Assembly (NCBI GenBank): GCA_016223165.1
Contig: JACRPO010000014.1
Location: 107,354 to 171,353 of the forward strand
Length of the DNA: 64,000 bases
Reading direction: 5' to 3'
Source: Burkholderiales bacterium
GTDB taxonomy: Bacteria; Pseudomonadota; Gammaproteobacteria; Burkholderiales; Burkholderiaceae_C
The notes below the pieces were generated by a model. The model saw only the letters and a list, made by a program, of their open reading frames with translations, had not been told where the DNA came from and ran no database searches. Both the position numbers and the translations under genes were made by a program. Below are positions 28,421-38,063 of this stretch, one piece after another. The first letter of the stretch is position 1; each line of letters begins with the position of its first letter.

Positions 28421-28601
28421 GGGTGGCTGGATGAGTGAAGGGCTGCCGCGGCGGCCGCGCACGCCGCGGGCGCGCCGGGGCCAGGCGAACGGTGCATCAT
28501 CGCCGCCGCCGCGCCGCAAGCGCCTTGCGGCAGGTCAAGACCCCTGTTCCGTGATTGCCATGGGCGCGAGCGGGGGGAGCCGCGCTGCACCACCCGCCGC
28601 G

Positions 28602-31070
28602 TCAGCGCAGCGGTGGTTGCAGCACCAGTCGCAACGGCGCGCCGACGCGCTCGCGCGCCACCTCGTCGGCGTGGAACGGCAGGCGCGGCCACACCTTGCG
28701 CGAATACAGGCGCAGCTGGTCGGCCACGTGCGGCGAGGCGGGGTCGGTGCTCTGGCCGTAGGTGAGCAGCGCCTCGGCCACCGGGCCGCGCGCGTCGAAG
28801 GTCACCGTCTGCACGTAGCTCGTGCCGTAGTCGATGCGGATGCCCTTGGGCCCGATGCCGGGGCTGCCGCTGTCGCCGAGGAAGTTGAGCACGCCCTCGA
28901 AACTGTGGCCGCCGTGCAGGGCGATGGCCTCGTCGGTGATGGCCGGGCGCTGCACCTCGGCGAGCGTGGCGTCGAGCGCAAAGCCGGCCGCGCGCACCTT
29001 CTTCACGGCATGGGCCAGCGCCTCCCACACCTTGGCCGCGACCTCGGCGTCGGCGAGGTTGAGGCCGCTGGGCGTCTGCAGCGGCCGCGCCCTGTCGGGC
29101 GGCACGCGCCACAGCCTGGGCAACGACATCGCGCCGCGCCAGAACTCGCGGAAGACATGCGCGCCGCGCGAGCCGAGGTCGCTCTTGCGGTCCCAGGCGC
29201 CGAGGGCGGCGCAGCCGTCGCGCGCCTCGGCCGTCGGCGCGCCCGGCGCACCGGTGCAGGCCGCCAGCAGGTCGGGCAGCACCTGCTCGGCGACGTGGTT
29301 GCGGTTGCCGAAGAGCTGGCGCTGGATGCCCTGCAGCGTCACCGGGCCGGCGGCGAGCAGTTCGGGGATCTCGACGAGACCGGCCCGCGTGCGCGGCTGC
29401 CGGATCACGTCGTCGCCGACGAGGGGCGAGATCGGGCCGAAGCGCTGCGCCGGGTGCGTGTGGAAGAAGCTGTCGTTGCTGTTGTGCACCCAGTCGCTGC
29501 GCACGGTCACCGGCAGGCGCTCGATCGGCGTCAGGCCCGGCACCGGCGAGGCCGGGTCGCGCCGCCACCGGCAATCGCTCTTGCTGCCGTCGAGCACGAC
29601 GAGGCCGGCGCCGGCGAGCAGGCGGCGCGTGCCCTCGCCGGGCGCGCAGCGTTGCAGCATCGCCGCGTCGACGTCGGGCACGACGCTCGCATCGGCATAG
29701 AAGGCGTTGCCGTGGCGGTCGGCGGCGATCGTGTTCACCCACGGCGTGCCGAGGTTGGCCAGGGCACGGCGCAGGTCCTCCACGCTCGCGGCGCGGCCGA
29801 AGTCGAGCCAGGTGTCGCCGGCGCGCGCATTGCCGGCGTTGGCGTCCTGCAGCGCATAGGCGCGCTGCGCCGACCAGGCGAGCCCGGCGCGCGGCAGCGA
29901 GACCACCGGGCCCCAGCGCGTGCTCCACAGCGTCTGCGTCTTGCTTTCGCCCTTGCCGGAATCGATGGTCACGGTGCGCGAGCGCATCTTCTCGGGCTGG
30001 CCGTCGACGACGTAGCTCGTGGGGTCCCCGGGCACCAGCGTCAGCTCGTGCAGCGTGAAGCGGCGGCCGGTGGAGACCGTGTGGCTCCACGCGACATCCT
30101 TGTTGAAACCGATCACCACCGTGGGCACAGTGCCGATGGCCACGCCCATCACGTCGAGCCGGCCTGGCACGGTGAGATGCACCTGCCAGAAGCGGTTCAC
30201 GCCCACCCATGGGAAGTGCGGGTTGCCGAGCAGCATGCCGTGGCCGGTGCGCGTGCTGTCGCGGCCGAAGGCCCAGGCGTTGGAGCCGAAGGGCGAATCG
30301 ACGAGCCCGGCCTCGCGCATGAGCTCCGCGGCGGCGGCGACGTCGATGCGGTCGATGCCGTCGAGCCCCGGCGCCGCGGGCAGCGAAGAGGTGTTGCCCG
30401 CCGGCTTGGGCGGGGCGGCGCCGAGCATCGCGTCGGCGAGCGCGCCGATGCCGGCCTGCACCGCCGTGAGTTCGCCGATGCGCAGGTACTCGGCCGGCGT
30501 CATCGGCTTGACCCAGGCGGCACCGTTGCACGCCGCCGGCAGCCGGCCGCCATGGTCGGCGAGATAGCGGTTGTAGCCGGCGACATAGCCGCGCGCGAGG
30601 GCCTGCGACTCGGCACTCTGCGCCGCCGCGGCGCGTGCCAGCGCCGCATCGTCCATGTGCGCGGCGATGAAGAGGTCGACGATCTCGTTGGGCAGCCGCC
30701 GCAGGCCGAGCAGCCCGCTGGCCGAAGCGCCGAAAGTGCGCGCACGCTCGCCGCGCACCGTGACCAGGTGCTGCGCCGTCAGGCAGACGTTGTCCTGCGC
30801 GTAGGCGTAGGCCATGCCGTAGGCGAGGGTCTCGAAGTCGGGCGCGCTGACATGCGCCACGCCATGCGCGGTGCGCTGGAGGGTGGCGGCGCGCTCGCTG
30901 CCGCTGACACCGGCGGCGGCCGGCCCGGCAGCGCCCGGTCCCGCCGGGCCCGCCGCCGGCGGGCCGCCGGCGCACGCGGCCAGCAGCGCCGCCGCGGCCA
31001 CGGCACCTGCCGCGGCACGGAACGCGCTCGCCGCCTGCACAGCCGCTCTCGCGGCCCCTTGCTGGTTCAT
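28602..31070 (-). CDS. Penicillin acylase family protein (acyl-homoserine-lactone acylase-like), lipoprotein
   Basis: Large N-terminal-nucleophile hydrolase of 822 residues. A signal sequence with a likely lipobox (LLAAC) is followed by the alpha chain. The auto-cleavage site is at SPFGSNAWAFG, where Ser becomes the N-terminal nucleophile of the beta chain. Relatives hydrolyse acyl-homoserine lactones, aculeacin or penicillin side chains, or act in siderophore maturation. The substrate is unknown here and no luxI/luxR pair is nearby. It is followed 47 bases upstream by the peroxidase gene in the same direction. Confidence 0.88.
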   Translation of the reverse strand: MNQQGAARAAVQAASAFRAAAGAVAAAALLAACAGGPPAAGPAGPGAAGPAAAGVSGSERAATLQRTAHGVAHVSAPDFETLAYGMAYAYAQDNVCLTAQHLVTVRGERARTFGASASGLLGLRRLPNEIVDLFIAAHMDDAALARAAAAQSAESQALARGYVAGYNRYLADHGGRLPAACNGAAWVKPMTPAEYLRIGELTAVQAGIGALADAMLGAAPPKPAGNTSSLPAAPGLDGIDRIDVAAAAELMREAGLVDSPFGSNAWAFGRDSTRTGHGMLLGNPHFPWVGVNRFWQVHLTVPGRLDVMGVAIGTVPTVVIGFNKDVAWSHTVSTGRRFTLHELTLVPGDPTSYVVDGQPEKMRSRTVTIDSGKGESKTQTLWSTRWGPVVSLPRAGLAWSAQRAYALQDANAGNARAGDTWLDFGRAASVEDLRRALANLGTPWVNTIAADRHGNAFYADASVVPDVDAAMLQRCAPGEGTRRLLAGAGLVVLDGSKSDCRWRRDPASPVPGLTPIERLPVTVRSDWVHNSNDSFFHTHPAQRFGPISPLVGDDVIRQPRTRAGLVEIPELLAAGPVTLQGIQRQLFGNRNHVAEQVLPDLLAACTGAPGAPTAEARDGCAALGAWDRKSDLGSRGAHVFREFWRGAMSLPRLWRVPPDRARPLQTPSGLNLADAEVAAKVWEALAHAVKKVRAAGFALDATLAEVQRPAITDEAIALHGGHSFEGVLNFLGDSGSPGIGPKGIRIDYGTSYVQTVTFDARGPVAEALLTYGQSTDPASPHVADQLRLYSRKVWPRLPFHADEVARERVGAPLRLVLQPPLR

Positions 31071-31117
31071 CGATGTCTCCTCTTGCTGTCGCCGGCCTGT
31101 CGTGGCCTGGGGCCCGA

Positions 31118-31705
31118 TCAGCCCTTCGCCCTCGGCACCCGCCCCATGAGGTAGAAGTCGTCGTTGGGCTTCATGCCGATGGCGTTGGCGATGCGGTTGC
31201 TCATGCCGAAGAAGGCGGTGATGGCCATGATGTCCCAGGCATCCTCGTCGCTGAAGCCGTGCTCGCGCAGGGCACCGAAGTCGGCATCGCTCACCTCGTG
31301 CGAGCGCTCGCTGACCTTCACCGCGAACTCGAGCATCGAACGCTGGCGCGGCGAGATGTCAGCCTTGCGCCAGTTGATCGCCACCTGGTCGGCGACGAGC
31401 GGCTTCTTCTCGTAGACGCGCAGGATGGCGCCGTGCGCCACCACGCAATACAGGCAGTGGTTGGCCGACGAGGTGGCGACGACGATCATCTCGCGGTCGC
31501 CCTTGCTGAGGCCGCCGCCTTCCTTGAGCATGAGGGCGTCGTGGTAGGCGACGAAGGCGCGCCACTCGGCCGGCCGGTGCGCGAGCGCGAGAAAGACGTT
31601 GGGCACGAACCCCGCCTTGGCCTGCACCTCGAGGATGCGCTCGCGGATGTCTGGCGGCACCTGCTCGAGCGTGGGCACGGGATAACGCGAGATCGGGGCG
31701 GACAT
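31118..31705 (-). CDS. AhpD-like peroxidase-related enzyme (carboxymuconolactone decarboxylase family)
   Basis: Protein of 195 residues with the AhpD-type redox motif NHCLYCVVAHG (Cys84, Cys87, His91) in an all-helical fold. Such enzymes reduce peroxides or act in thiol redox relays. The start at 31705 has GGAG-type spacing. It probably shares a transcript with the downstream acylase. Confidence 0.9.
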   Translation of the reverse strand: MSAPISRYPVPTLEQVPPDIRERILEVQAKAGFVPNVFLALAHRPAEWRAFVAYHDALMLKEGGGLSKGDREMIVVATSSANHCLYCVVAHGAILRVYEKKPLVADQVAINWRKADISPRQRSMLEFAVKVSERSHEVSDADFGALREHGFSDEDAWDIMAITAFFGMSNRIANAIGMKPNDDFYLMGRVPRAKG

Positions 31706-31733
31706 GGGAGGTCTCCTGGGTTAGGCAGGCGAA

Positions 31734-31818
31734 CACCGCGCAGCCGGCCTTGCCGGGCCGCTGGTGCTGCCCCCTCGAGGGGGAGGCGGCCGGAGGCCGC
31801 TTCGGGGGTGGGTCATGT
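31734..31818. repeat. Dispersed GC-rich repeat, copy 1
   Basis: Between the peroxidase gene and the end of msbA lies a GC-rich palindromic segment containing CCCCTCGAGGGG and GCGGCCGGAGGCCGC. Read on the minus strand, its ends (CCCCCGAAG, CTCGAGGGGGC, CGGCAAGG) match a second copy in the 5' part of cpoB at 35906-36030. It may serve as a terminator for converging or tandem transcripts. A genome-wide count would show whether it is a family. Confidence 0.5.
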
Positions 31819-33651
31819 TCGGAACTGCATCGCATGCAGGCGTGCATAGAGGCCGCCGGCGGCCAGCAGCGCCGCGTGCGTGCCCTGCTCGGCGACGCGC
31901 CCGCCTTCGAGCGCCACGACGCGGTCGGCATGCTCGATGGTCGACAGGCGGTGCGCGATGACGAGCGTCGTGCGGCCTTGCATCAGGCGCTCGAGCGCGG
32001 CCTGCACGGCGCGCTCGGACTCGCTGTCCAGCGCCGAGGTGGCCTCGTCGAGGATGAGCACCGGCGCGTCCTTGAACAGTGCGCGGGCGATTGCCAGGCG
32101 CTGGCGCTGGCCGCCGGAGAGCTCGCTGCCGTTGTGGCCGATGACGGTGGCGGTGCCCTGCGGCAGGCCGTCGGCGAAGTCGAGCAGCGCCGCGGCGGCG
32201 AGCGCCTCGCGCACGCGCGCCACGGTCGCCGCGCCGGCTTCGTCGCCGAGCGAGACGTTGGCGGCGATGGTGTCGTTGAAGAGCACGACGTCCTGGCTGA
32301 CGAAGGCGAACTGGCGGCGCAGCGTCGCGACGTCCCACTCGCGCAGCTCGACGCCGTCGAGCAGGATGCGGCCGGCGCTCGGCTCGAGGAAGCGCGGCAG
32401 CAGGTTGACGAGCGTCGTCTTGCCCGCGCCCGAAGGGCCGACCAGGGCCACCGTCTCGCCCGGGCGCACGTGCAGCGTCAGGTCGGCAAGCGCCGGCGCG
32501 GCCTCGTCGTTGTAGCGCAGCGCCACGCCCTCGAAGGCGATGTCGCCGCGCGCTCGTGCGGACGCAGGTGCTGGCGCAGGTGCGGGTGCAGGTGCCGCTG
32601 CAGGTGCGGGTGCCGCAGCCGGCGCCGCGCCCGCCGCCGCGCCCGTCGCCGGCACCGAGGACTCGAGGCGATGGCCGCCGCCGGCCTCGGCCGGCGTGAC
32701 CTCGGCGAGGTCCATGCCGCGCTCCACCGCCGCCAGGCCGCGCGTGATGGGGGCCATCACGTCCGACAGGTGCTTCAGCGGCGCCACCAGCATCAGCATG
32801 GCGCTGATGAAGGCGACGAAGCCACCCACGGTGGCGCCACCGGTGCCGCTTTGCCACAGCGCCAGCGCGATCACCGCCGACAGCGCCACGGCGGCCAGCA
32901 TCTGCGTCACCGGCGTCATCGTCGCGCCGGCCACCACCACCTTCAGCATCAGCCGGCGCAGGAGGTCGGCGCGCTGCATGAAGCGGCGCGTCTGCGGCGC
33001 TTCGGCCCCTTGCAGGCGCACGATGCGCCAGGCGAGCACGTTCTCCTCCACCACGTAGGCCAGTTCATCGGTGGCGCGCTGCGCCTGCACCGTGAGCCGG
33101 TGCAGCCGCGAGCCGAGCATGCGCATGACGATGGCTACGGCCGGGAAGAGCACGCTCACGAAGATCGTGAGCTGCCAGTTCAGCCACAGCAGGTAGGCGA
33201 GCAGCGCGATCAGCGTCAGCGAGTCGCGCACCAGCGTCAGCAGCGCGTTGGTGAGGATCTGCACCCCACCCTGCACCTCGTAGACGACGCTGTTGGTGAG
33301 GCCGCTGGCCGTCTGCTGCGCGAAGAGGGCCGGCTGCGCGCGCAGCAGGCGCGCGAACATCGCCTCGCGCAGCTGCAGCACCGCACGCTGCGCCGCCCAG
33401 GCGAGGCCGTACTGCGAGAGGAACCCGGCGACGCTGCGCAGCGCGAAAACGCCGACGATGGCCGCCGGCACCATCCACAGCGGGATCTGCTGGCTGGTGA
33501 AGCCCTGGTCGAGCAGGCGCTTCATCAGGTCGGCGAGCATCGGCTCGGTCAGCGCCATCAGCGTCGCGCCGATGATGGTGGCCGCCAGGCCGATGCGGCT
33601 GGTGCGGAAATAGGGCGCGAGGCGCCTGAAGCGCGCGAGGAGGCTGGGCAT
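31813..33651 (-). CDS. msbA: Lipid A export ABC transporter (MsbA type)
   Basis: Half-size ABC exporter of 612 residues that flips lipid A-core to the periplasmic face of the inner membrane. Six membrane segments lie in residues about 20-300. The ATPase has Walker A GPSGAGKTT, signature LSGGQRQR and Walker B VLILDEATSALD. A linker of about 40 residues before the ATPase is an alanine/proline repeat (about 32560-32640) that is not part of the family. ATG 33651 fits the family start. It is divergent from tolB across 225 bases. Confidence 0.9.
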   Translation of the reverse strand: MPSLLARFRRLAPYFRTSRIGLAATIIGATLMALTEPMLADLMKRLLDQGFTSQQIPLWMVPAAIVGVFALRSVAGFLSQYGLAWAAQRAVLQLREAMFARLLRAQPALFAQQTASGLTNSVVYEVQGGVQILTNALLTLVRDSLTLIALLAYLLWLNWQLTIFVSVLFPAVAIVMRMLGSRLHRLTVQAQRATDELAYVVEENVLAWRIVRLQGAEAPQTRRFMQRADLLRRLMLKVVVAGATMTPVTQMLAAVALSAVIALALWQSGTGGATVGGFVAFISAMLMLVAPLKHLSDVMAPITRGLAAVERGMDLAEVTPAEAGGGHRLESSVPATGAAAGAAPAAAPAPAAAPAPAPAPAPASARARGDIAFEGVALRYNDEAAPALADLTLHVRPGETVALVGPSGAGKTTLVNLLPRFLEPSAGRILLDGVELREWDVATLRRQFAFVSQDVVLFNDTIAANVSLGDEAGAATVARVREALAAAALLDFADGLPQGTATVIGHNGSELSGGQRQRLAIARALFKDAPVLILDEATSALDSESERAVQAALERLMQGRTTLVIAHRLSTIEHADRVVALEGGRVAEQGTHAALLAAGGLYARLHAMQFRT

Positions 33652-33876
33652 CGGGGCGACGCCTCGGCGGGCGAGGCGGCGGGGATTATCGGTCCGCCCC
33701 TGCGGCGACCGTGGGCCGCGGCGCGCACGCCCGGTCGCGCCGGGGCGCCGCGGGCGGCGATACAAAGCGTCACGGCCCCGTCCTACCGGGGCGGCCCGGG
33801 GGGCTGCCTACAATCCCGGCCTCGCGCCCGTGGGCGGGCCCCTGGCGCACACACAACACACTGAGCGCCCCTTCGA

Positions 33877-35202
33877 ATGATGCATGGTGACCATCCCCCG
33901 CAGTCGCGGCGCCTCGCGGCGCCCACCGGGCCGGCGCGTCGGCGCCTGCTGATGTCGCTGGCCGCCGCCGGCCTCGCGCAGCCGCGGCTCGGCCGCGCGC
34001 AGTTCCGCGTCGAGATCTCCGGCGTCGGCGCGACGCAGGCGCCGATCACGATCGCCGGCTTTCGCGACGAGACGCAGGCCGGCGTCGCCGTGTCGCAGGT
34101 CGTGCGCGCCAACCTCGAGCGCAGCGGCGTCTTCCGCCACGTGCCCACCAACGAGCTGCTCGACGAGCGCAGCGTCGTGCGCCTGCCCGAGTGGCGCGCC
34201 AAGGGCACCGACGCTCTCGTGGCCGGTTCGGCCTCGCGCCTCGCCGACGGCCGCTTCGACCTGCGCTACAAGCTGTGGGACACGGTCAAGGGCGAAGAGC
34301 TGCTCGGCCGCAGCAGCGTCGTGCCGGCGGCCGACCTGCGCCTGGCCGCGCACCGCATCTCCGACGAGATCTACCAGCAGCTCACCGGCGAGCGCGGTGT
34401 CTTCGCCACGCGCATCGCCTATGTCGTGAAGTCCGGTGCGCGCTACACGCTGCACGTCACCGATGCCGACGGCGAAGGCGGCCACATCGCGCTGGCGAGC
34501 CCGCAGCCGATCATCAGCCCGGCCTGGAGCCCCGACGGCCGGCAGCTCGCCTACGTCTCGTTCGAGGACCAGAAGGCCGTCGTGTGGATGCAGGACCTCG
34601 TCAGCGGCGAGCGCAAGCGCGTCGCCAACTTCCGCGGCAGCAACAGCGCGCCGGCCTTCTCGCCCGACGGCCGCACGCTGGCGGTGGCGCTGGCCCGCGA
34701 GGGCGGCACGCAGATCTACACGATGCCCGTGCACGGCGGCACCCCGACGCGGCTGACGCAGAGCAACGCCATCGACACCGAGCCGGTCTACAGCGCCGAC
34801 GGCCGCAGCATCTACTTCGTCAGCGACCGCGGCGGCGGCCCGCAGATCTACCGCATGGGGGCCGGCGGCGGCGGCGCCGAACGCGTCACCTTCAACGGCA
34901 GCTACAACATCAGCCCCACGCTCAGCCCCGACGGCAAGGCGCTCGCATTCATCTCGCGCCAGGGCGGCGCCTTCCGCGTCAGCCTGCAGGAGATGGACAG
35001 CGGCGCCGTGCGCCAGCTCTCCGACACCACCGACGACGAGCGGCCGAGCTTCGCGCCGAACGGGCGCCTCATCGTCTACGCCACCCGCGTGCGCGGCGCC
35101 GACGCGTTGATGACGACCACGCTCGACGGCAGGATCAAGTCGCGCCTGGTCGTGAGCAGCGGCGACGTGCGCGAGCCCTGCTGGGGGCCGTTCGGCCGCT
35201 AG
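33877..35202 (+). CDS. tolB: Tol-Pal system protein TolB
   Basis: Periplasmic beta-propeller of 441 residues. It links Pal and the TolQRA motor to constrict the outer membrane during division. The N-terminal twin-arginine-like stretch RRRLLMSLAAAGLA is a signal peptide. The propeller repeats show as SPDGR and SADGR motifs (for example AWSPDGRQLAYVSF). Next come pal and cpoB, the usual tol order. tolQ, tolR and tolA are not in the window upstream; that place is taken by msbA. Confidence 0.95.
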   Translation: MMHGDHPPQSRRLAAPTGPARRRLLMSLAAAGLAQPRLGRAQFRVEISGVGATQAPITIAGFRDETQAGVAVSQVVRANLERSGVFRHVPTNELLDERSVVRLPEWRAKGTDALVAGSASRLADGRFDLRYKLWDTVKGEELLGRSSVVPAADLRLAAHRISDEIYQQLTGERGVFATRIAYVVKSGARYTLHVTDADGEGGHIALASPQPIISPAWSPDGRQLAYVSFEDQKAVVWMQDLVSGERKRVANFRGSNSAPAFSPDGRTLAVALAREGGTQIYTMPVHGGTPTRLTQSNAIDTEPVYSADGRSIYFVSDRGGGPQIYRMGAGGGGAERVTFNGSYNISPTLSPDGKALAFISRQGGAFRVSLQEMDSGAVRQLSDTTDDERPSFAPNGRLIVYATRVRGADALMTTTLDGRIKSRLVVSSGDVREPCWGPFGR

Positions 35203-35327
35203 GCGCGCAAGGCCCGGGCCGTCCCCCCGGAGCGGACTGCGCGTTTGCCCCAACGAACCTTTTCGACGGCATCATGCTCTCACCGCGCGTGATCCGATTT
35301 TGTTGACCCGAGCAAGGAGTGCCTACC

Positions 35328-35906
35328 ATGATCCTGAAGACCTCCACCCGCAGTACCCTGGCCCTGCTGGCCCTGGCCGGCGTGCTGATCGCCTGCGACT
35401 CCACGCCCATCGCGCCGGACAAGCTGCCCGTCGTCGAGAGCCGCCCGGCCGGCAACACGGGCTCGTCGACAGCCGGTGGCGCCGGTGCGACGGCGGGCGG
35501 CACGCCGCAGTCGCAGGTGGCGAGCGTCGACCTCACGCGCAGCGCCACGGCCGGCGGCGCCGCGCTGCTGGCCGCGCCGAGCCAGCGCGTCGTCTACTTC
35601 GACTTCGACAGCTTCGCCATCCGCGACGAGTTCAAGCCACTCATCGAGGGCCACGCGCGCGTGCTTTCCGCCGCCCGCGACAAGAAGCTCGTCATCGAGG
35701 GCCACACCGACGAACGCGGCGGTCGCGAGTACAACCTCGCGCTCGGGCAGAAGCGCGCCGAGGCCGTGCTGCGCTCGATGACGCTGCTCGGCGCCACCGA
35801 CGGGCAGCTCGAGGCCGTCAGCTACGGCAAGGAGCGCCCGGCCGCCGCCGGCAGCGACGAGGCCGCCTGGGCCAAGAACCGTCGCGCCGAGCTGAAGGAC
35901 CGTTGA
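35328..35906 (+). CDS. pal: Peptidoglycan-associated lipoprotein Pal
   Basis: Outer-membrane lipoprotein of 192 residues that anchors the outer membrane to peptidoglycan within the Tol-Pal system. The lipobox LAGVLIAC places the lipidated cysteine at residue 23. The OmpA-type peptidoglycan-binding domain is in the C-terminal half (FDFDSFAIRDEFKP, then GHTDERGGREYNLALGQKRA). ATG 35328 has AAGGAG eight bases upstream; a GTG nine bases earlier would bury that site. It overlaps the cpoB start by one base (TGATG). Confidence 0.95.
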   Translation: MILKTSTRSTLALLALAGVLIACDSTPIAPDKLPVVESRPAGNTGSSTAGGAGATAGGTPQSQVASVDLTRSATAGGAALLAAPSQRVVYFDFDSFAIRDEFKPLIEGHARVLSAARDKKLVIEGHTDERGGREYNLALGQKRAEAVLRSMTLLGATDGQLEAVSYGKERPAAAGSDEAAWAKNRRAELKDR

Positions 35907-36826
35907 TGTCGTACCCCCCCGAAGTGGCGGCGACGACCGCCACCGCCGAGGCGGCCGGCGGCCCCCTCGGCCATCTCGCCCGCCCTTCTCTCGAGGGGGC
36001 CACGCCGGCAGGCCGGCAAGGCTGGAGGCGCGGCATCCGCCTGGCCGGCGTCGTGGCGGCGCTGGTCGCCTCCCTGCCCGTGCACGCCCAGCTGTTCAAG
36101 GACGACGAGGCCCGCAAGGCCGTCGTCGACCTGCGCGCGCGCGTCACGCAAAGCGAGGAAGCGGCCAAGGCGCGCGAGGCCGAGCTCACGACTTCGCTGA
36201 CAAGGCTCAATGCGCAGCTCGTCGAGCAGATCGGCGCGCTGCGCCGCAGCCTGCTGGACATGAACAACCAGCTGGAGCAGATGCGCGCCGACGTGGCCAA
36301 GATACGCGGCAGCGAGGAAACGCTGGCGCGCGACGTGGCCGAGCTGCAGCGGCGCAGCCGCGATGTCGGCCAGACGCTGGATGACCGGCTGCGCCGGCTG
36401 GAGCCGGTGAAGGTGACGATCGACGGGCGCGAGTTCTCGGTCGACCCCGAGGAGCGCAGGAGCTTCGACGAGGCGATGGCCGTGATGCGCGGCGGCGACT
36501 TCGATCGCGCCGCCGCGTCGCTCGCGAACTTCCAGCGCCGCTACGCCGGCAGCCCCTACACGAACCAGGCGCGCTTCTGGCTCGGCAATGCGCTGTACGG
36601 CAAGCGCGACTACAAGGCGGCGATCGAAGCCTTCCGCAGCTTCGTCACCGGCGCGCCCGACCACCCGCGTGCCCCCGAGGCGCTGCTGGCGCTCGCCAAC
36701 AGCCAGGCCGAAACCCGGGACAACCGCGGTGCACGGGCCACGATCGCCGAGCTGATGAAGAACTACCCCACCTCGGAAGCGGCACAGGCCGGCAAGGACC
36801 GCCTGGCGACCCTGCCGGCGCGATGA
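35906..36826 (+). CDS. cpoB: Cell division coordinator CpoB (YbgF)
   Basis: Periplasmic protein of 306 residues that couples Tol-Pal to peptidoglycan synthesis. It has a trimerising coiled coil (about residues 65-150) and C-terminal TPR repeats (FDEAMAVMRGGDFDRAAASL onward). The signal peptide core AGVVAALVASLPVHA is preceded by an unusually long 47-residue N-region. The DNA for that region matches the dispersed repeat seen at 31734-31818. No other usable start lies closer to the hydrophobic core. Translation is coupled to pal. Confidence 0.92.
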   Translation: MSYPPEVAATTATAEAAGGPLGHLARPSLEGATPAGRQGWRRGIRLAGVVAALVASLPVHAQLFKDDEARKAVVDLRARVTQSEEAAKAREAELTTSLTRLNAQLVEQIGALRRSLLDMNNQLEQMRADVAKIRGSEETLARDVAELQRRSRDVGQTLDDRLRRLEPVKVTIDGREFSVDPEERRSFDEAMAVMRGGDFDRAAASLANFQRRYAGSPYTNQARFWLGNALYGKRDYKAAIEAFRSFVTGAPDHPRAPEALLALANSQAETRDNRGARATIAELMKNYPTSEAAQAGKDRLATLPAR

Positions 36827-36840
36827 GAGGCGCGCCCCTC

Positions 36841-36896
36841 CCGTTCGCGTCCCCGTTCGCGTCCCCGTTCGCGTCCCCGTTCGCGTCCCCGCTCGC
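36841..36896. repeat. 12-base tandem repeat
   Basis: Four perfect copies and one partial copy of CCGTTCGCGTCC in the gap between cpoB and the YeeE/YedE gene. It is a minisatellite likely to vary in copy number. It could change spacing or read-through between the two genes. Confidence 0.85.
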
Positions 36897-36929
36897 AGAC
36901 CGCCACCGCGCCCTCCGGCCGGCCCCGAC

Positions 36930-38063
36930 GTGACCGAAGCCGAACTCCCCGCCCTCGTGCATGGGGTGCTCTGGGCGGGGCTGGCACTCGGCGCGCTGTT
37001 CGGCGCCGTCGCGCAGCGCACGCACTTCTGCACCATGGGCGCGGTGGCGGACATCGTGAACATGGGCGACTGGTCGCGCATGAGCATGTGGCTGGTGGCC
37101 ATCGCCACCGGCGTGCTCGGCTTCAACGCGCTCGTCGGCATGGGTCTCGTGCAGGCGCGGCACAGCATCTACGCGGCGGCGAACTGGCTGCCGCTGTCCA
37201 ACCTCGCCGGCGGGCTGCTGTTCGGCTTCGGCATGGTGCTGGCCTCGGGCTGCGGCAGCAAGACGCTGGTGCGCATCGGCGGCGGCAGCCTGAAGGCGCT
37301 GGTGGTGTTCGTGGTGCTGGGCCTGGCTGCCTATGCCACGCTGCGCGGCATCTTCGCGGTGGCGCGCGTGGCCACCGTCGATGCCGTGGTCGTGCCGCTG
37401 CCCGCGGGGCAGGACCTGCCTTCGCTGCTGGCGCATGCCGCGCATGGGGCGCGTTGGGGGATTGGCTCGGCGCGCACGCTGGCGCCGCTGGCCGCCCTGG
37501 CGCTGGCGCTGGCGCTCCTCGCCTTCGTCGCCCGGCGGCCCGAGGCGCGCTGCGCCGACACCTGGCTCGGCGGCATCGGCGTCGGCGCCGCCGTGGTGGG
37601 CGGCTGGTGGGTGACCGGCCACCTCGGCCACCTGGCCGAGCACCCGTTGACGCTGGAGGAGACCTTCGTCGGCACGCAGGGTGGACGCATGGAATCGCTC
37701 ACTTTCGTGGCGCCGTTCGCCTACACGGTGGACTGGCTCATCCTCTTCAGCGACAAGAGCAAGGTGCTCAACTTCGGCATCGCCAGCACGGCCGGCGTCG
37801 TGCTCGGCTCGGCCGCCGTGGCGCTGCTGCAGAGAACGTTCCGCTGGGAGGGCTTCGCGAGCACCGAGGACACGGCCAACCACCTCGGCGGCGCGGTGCT
37901 GATGGGCATCGGCGGCGTCACCGCGCTCGGCTGCACGGTCGGCCAGGGCATCACCGGCCTGTCGACGCTGGCGCTCGGCAGCTTCGTCGCCTTCGGCGGC
38001 ATCGTCGCCGGCGCGGTGGCGGCGCTGCGCTACCAGACGTGGCGGCTGGAGCGGCTGGGATGA
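36930..38063 (+). CDS. YeeE/YedE-family sulfur transporter
   Basis: Integral membrane protein of 377 residues with about ten helices and the family's conserved cysteine/glycine segments (HFCTMGAVADIVNMGDW, LASGCGSKTLVRIG, and GIGGVTALGCTVGQGITG). In related proteins these cysteines relay thiosulfate or other sulfur compounds. The GTG start at 36930 has no strong ribosome site. The stop overlaps the ATG of tcdA, so the two genes are coupled. Confidence 0.88.
   Translation: MTEAELPALVHGVLWAGLALGALFGAVAQRTHFCTMGAVADIVNMGDWSRMSMWLVAIATGVLGFNALVGMGLVQARHSIYAAANWLPLSNLAGGLLFGFGMVLASGCGSKTLVRIGGGSLKALVVFVVLGLAAYATLRGIFAVARVATVDAVVVPLPAGQDLPSLLAHAAHGARWGIGSARTLAPLAALALALALLAFVARRPEARCADTWLGGIGVGAAVVGGWWVTGHLGHLAEHPLTLEETFVGTQGGRMESLTFVAPFAYTVDWLILFSDKSKVLNFGIASTAGVVLGSAAVALLQRTFRWEGFASTEDTANHLGGAVLMGIGGVTALGCTVGQGITGLSTLALGSFVAFGGIVAGAVAALRYQTWRLERLG

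Noticed and set aside
28421..28601. B12 riboswitch before nrdJ
   Set aside because: No B12-box-like sequence or typical fold was recognised in this short upstream region.
36841..36896. CRISPR-like array
   Set aside because: The repeat unit is 12 bases with no spacers, so it is a plain tandem repeat. No cas genes or other repeat-spacer pattern are present in the window.
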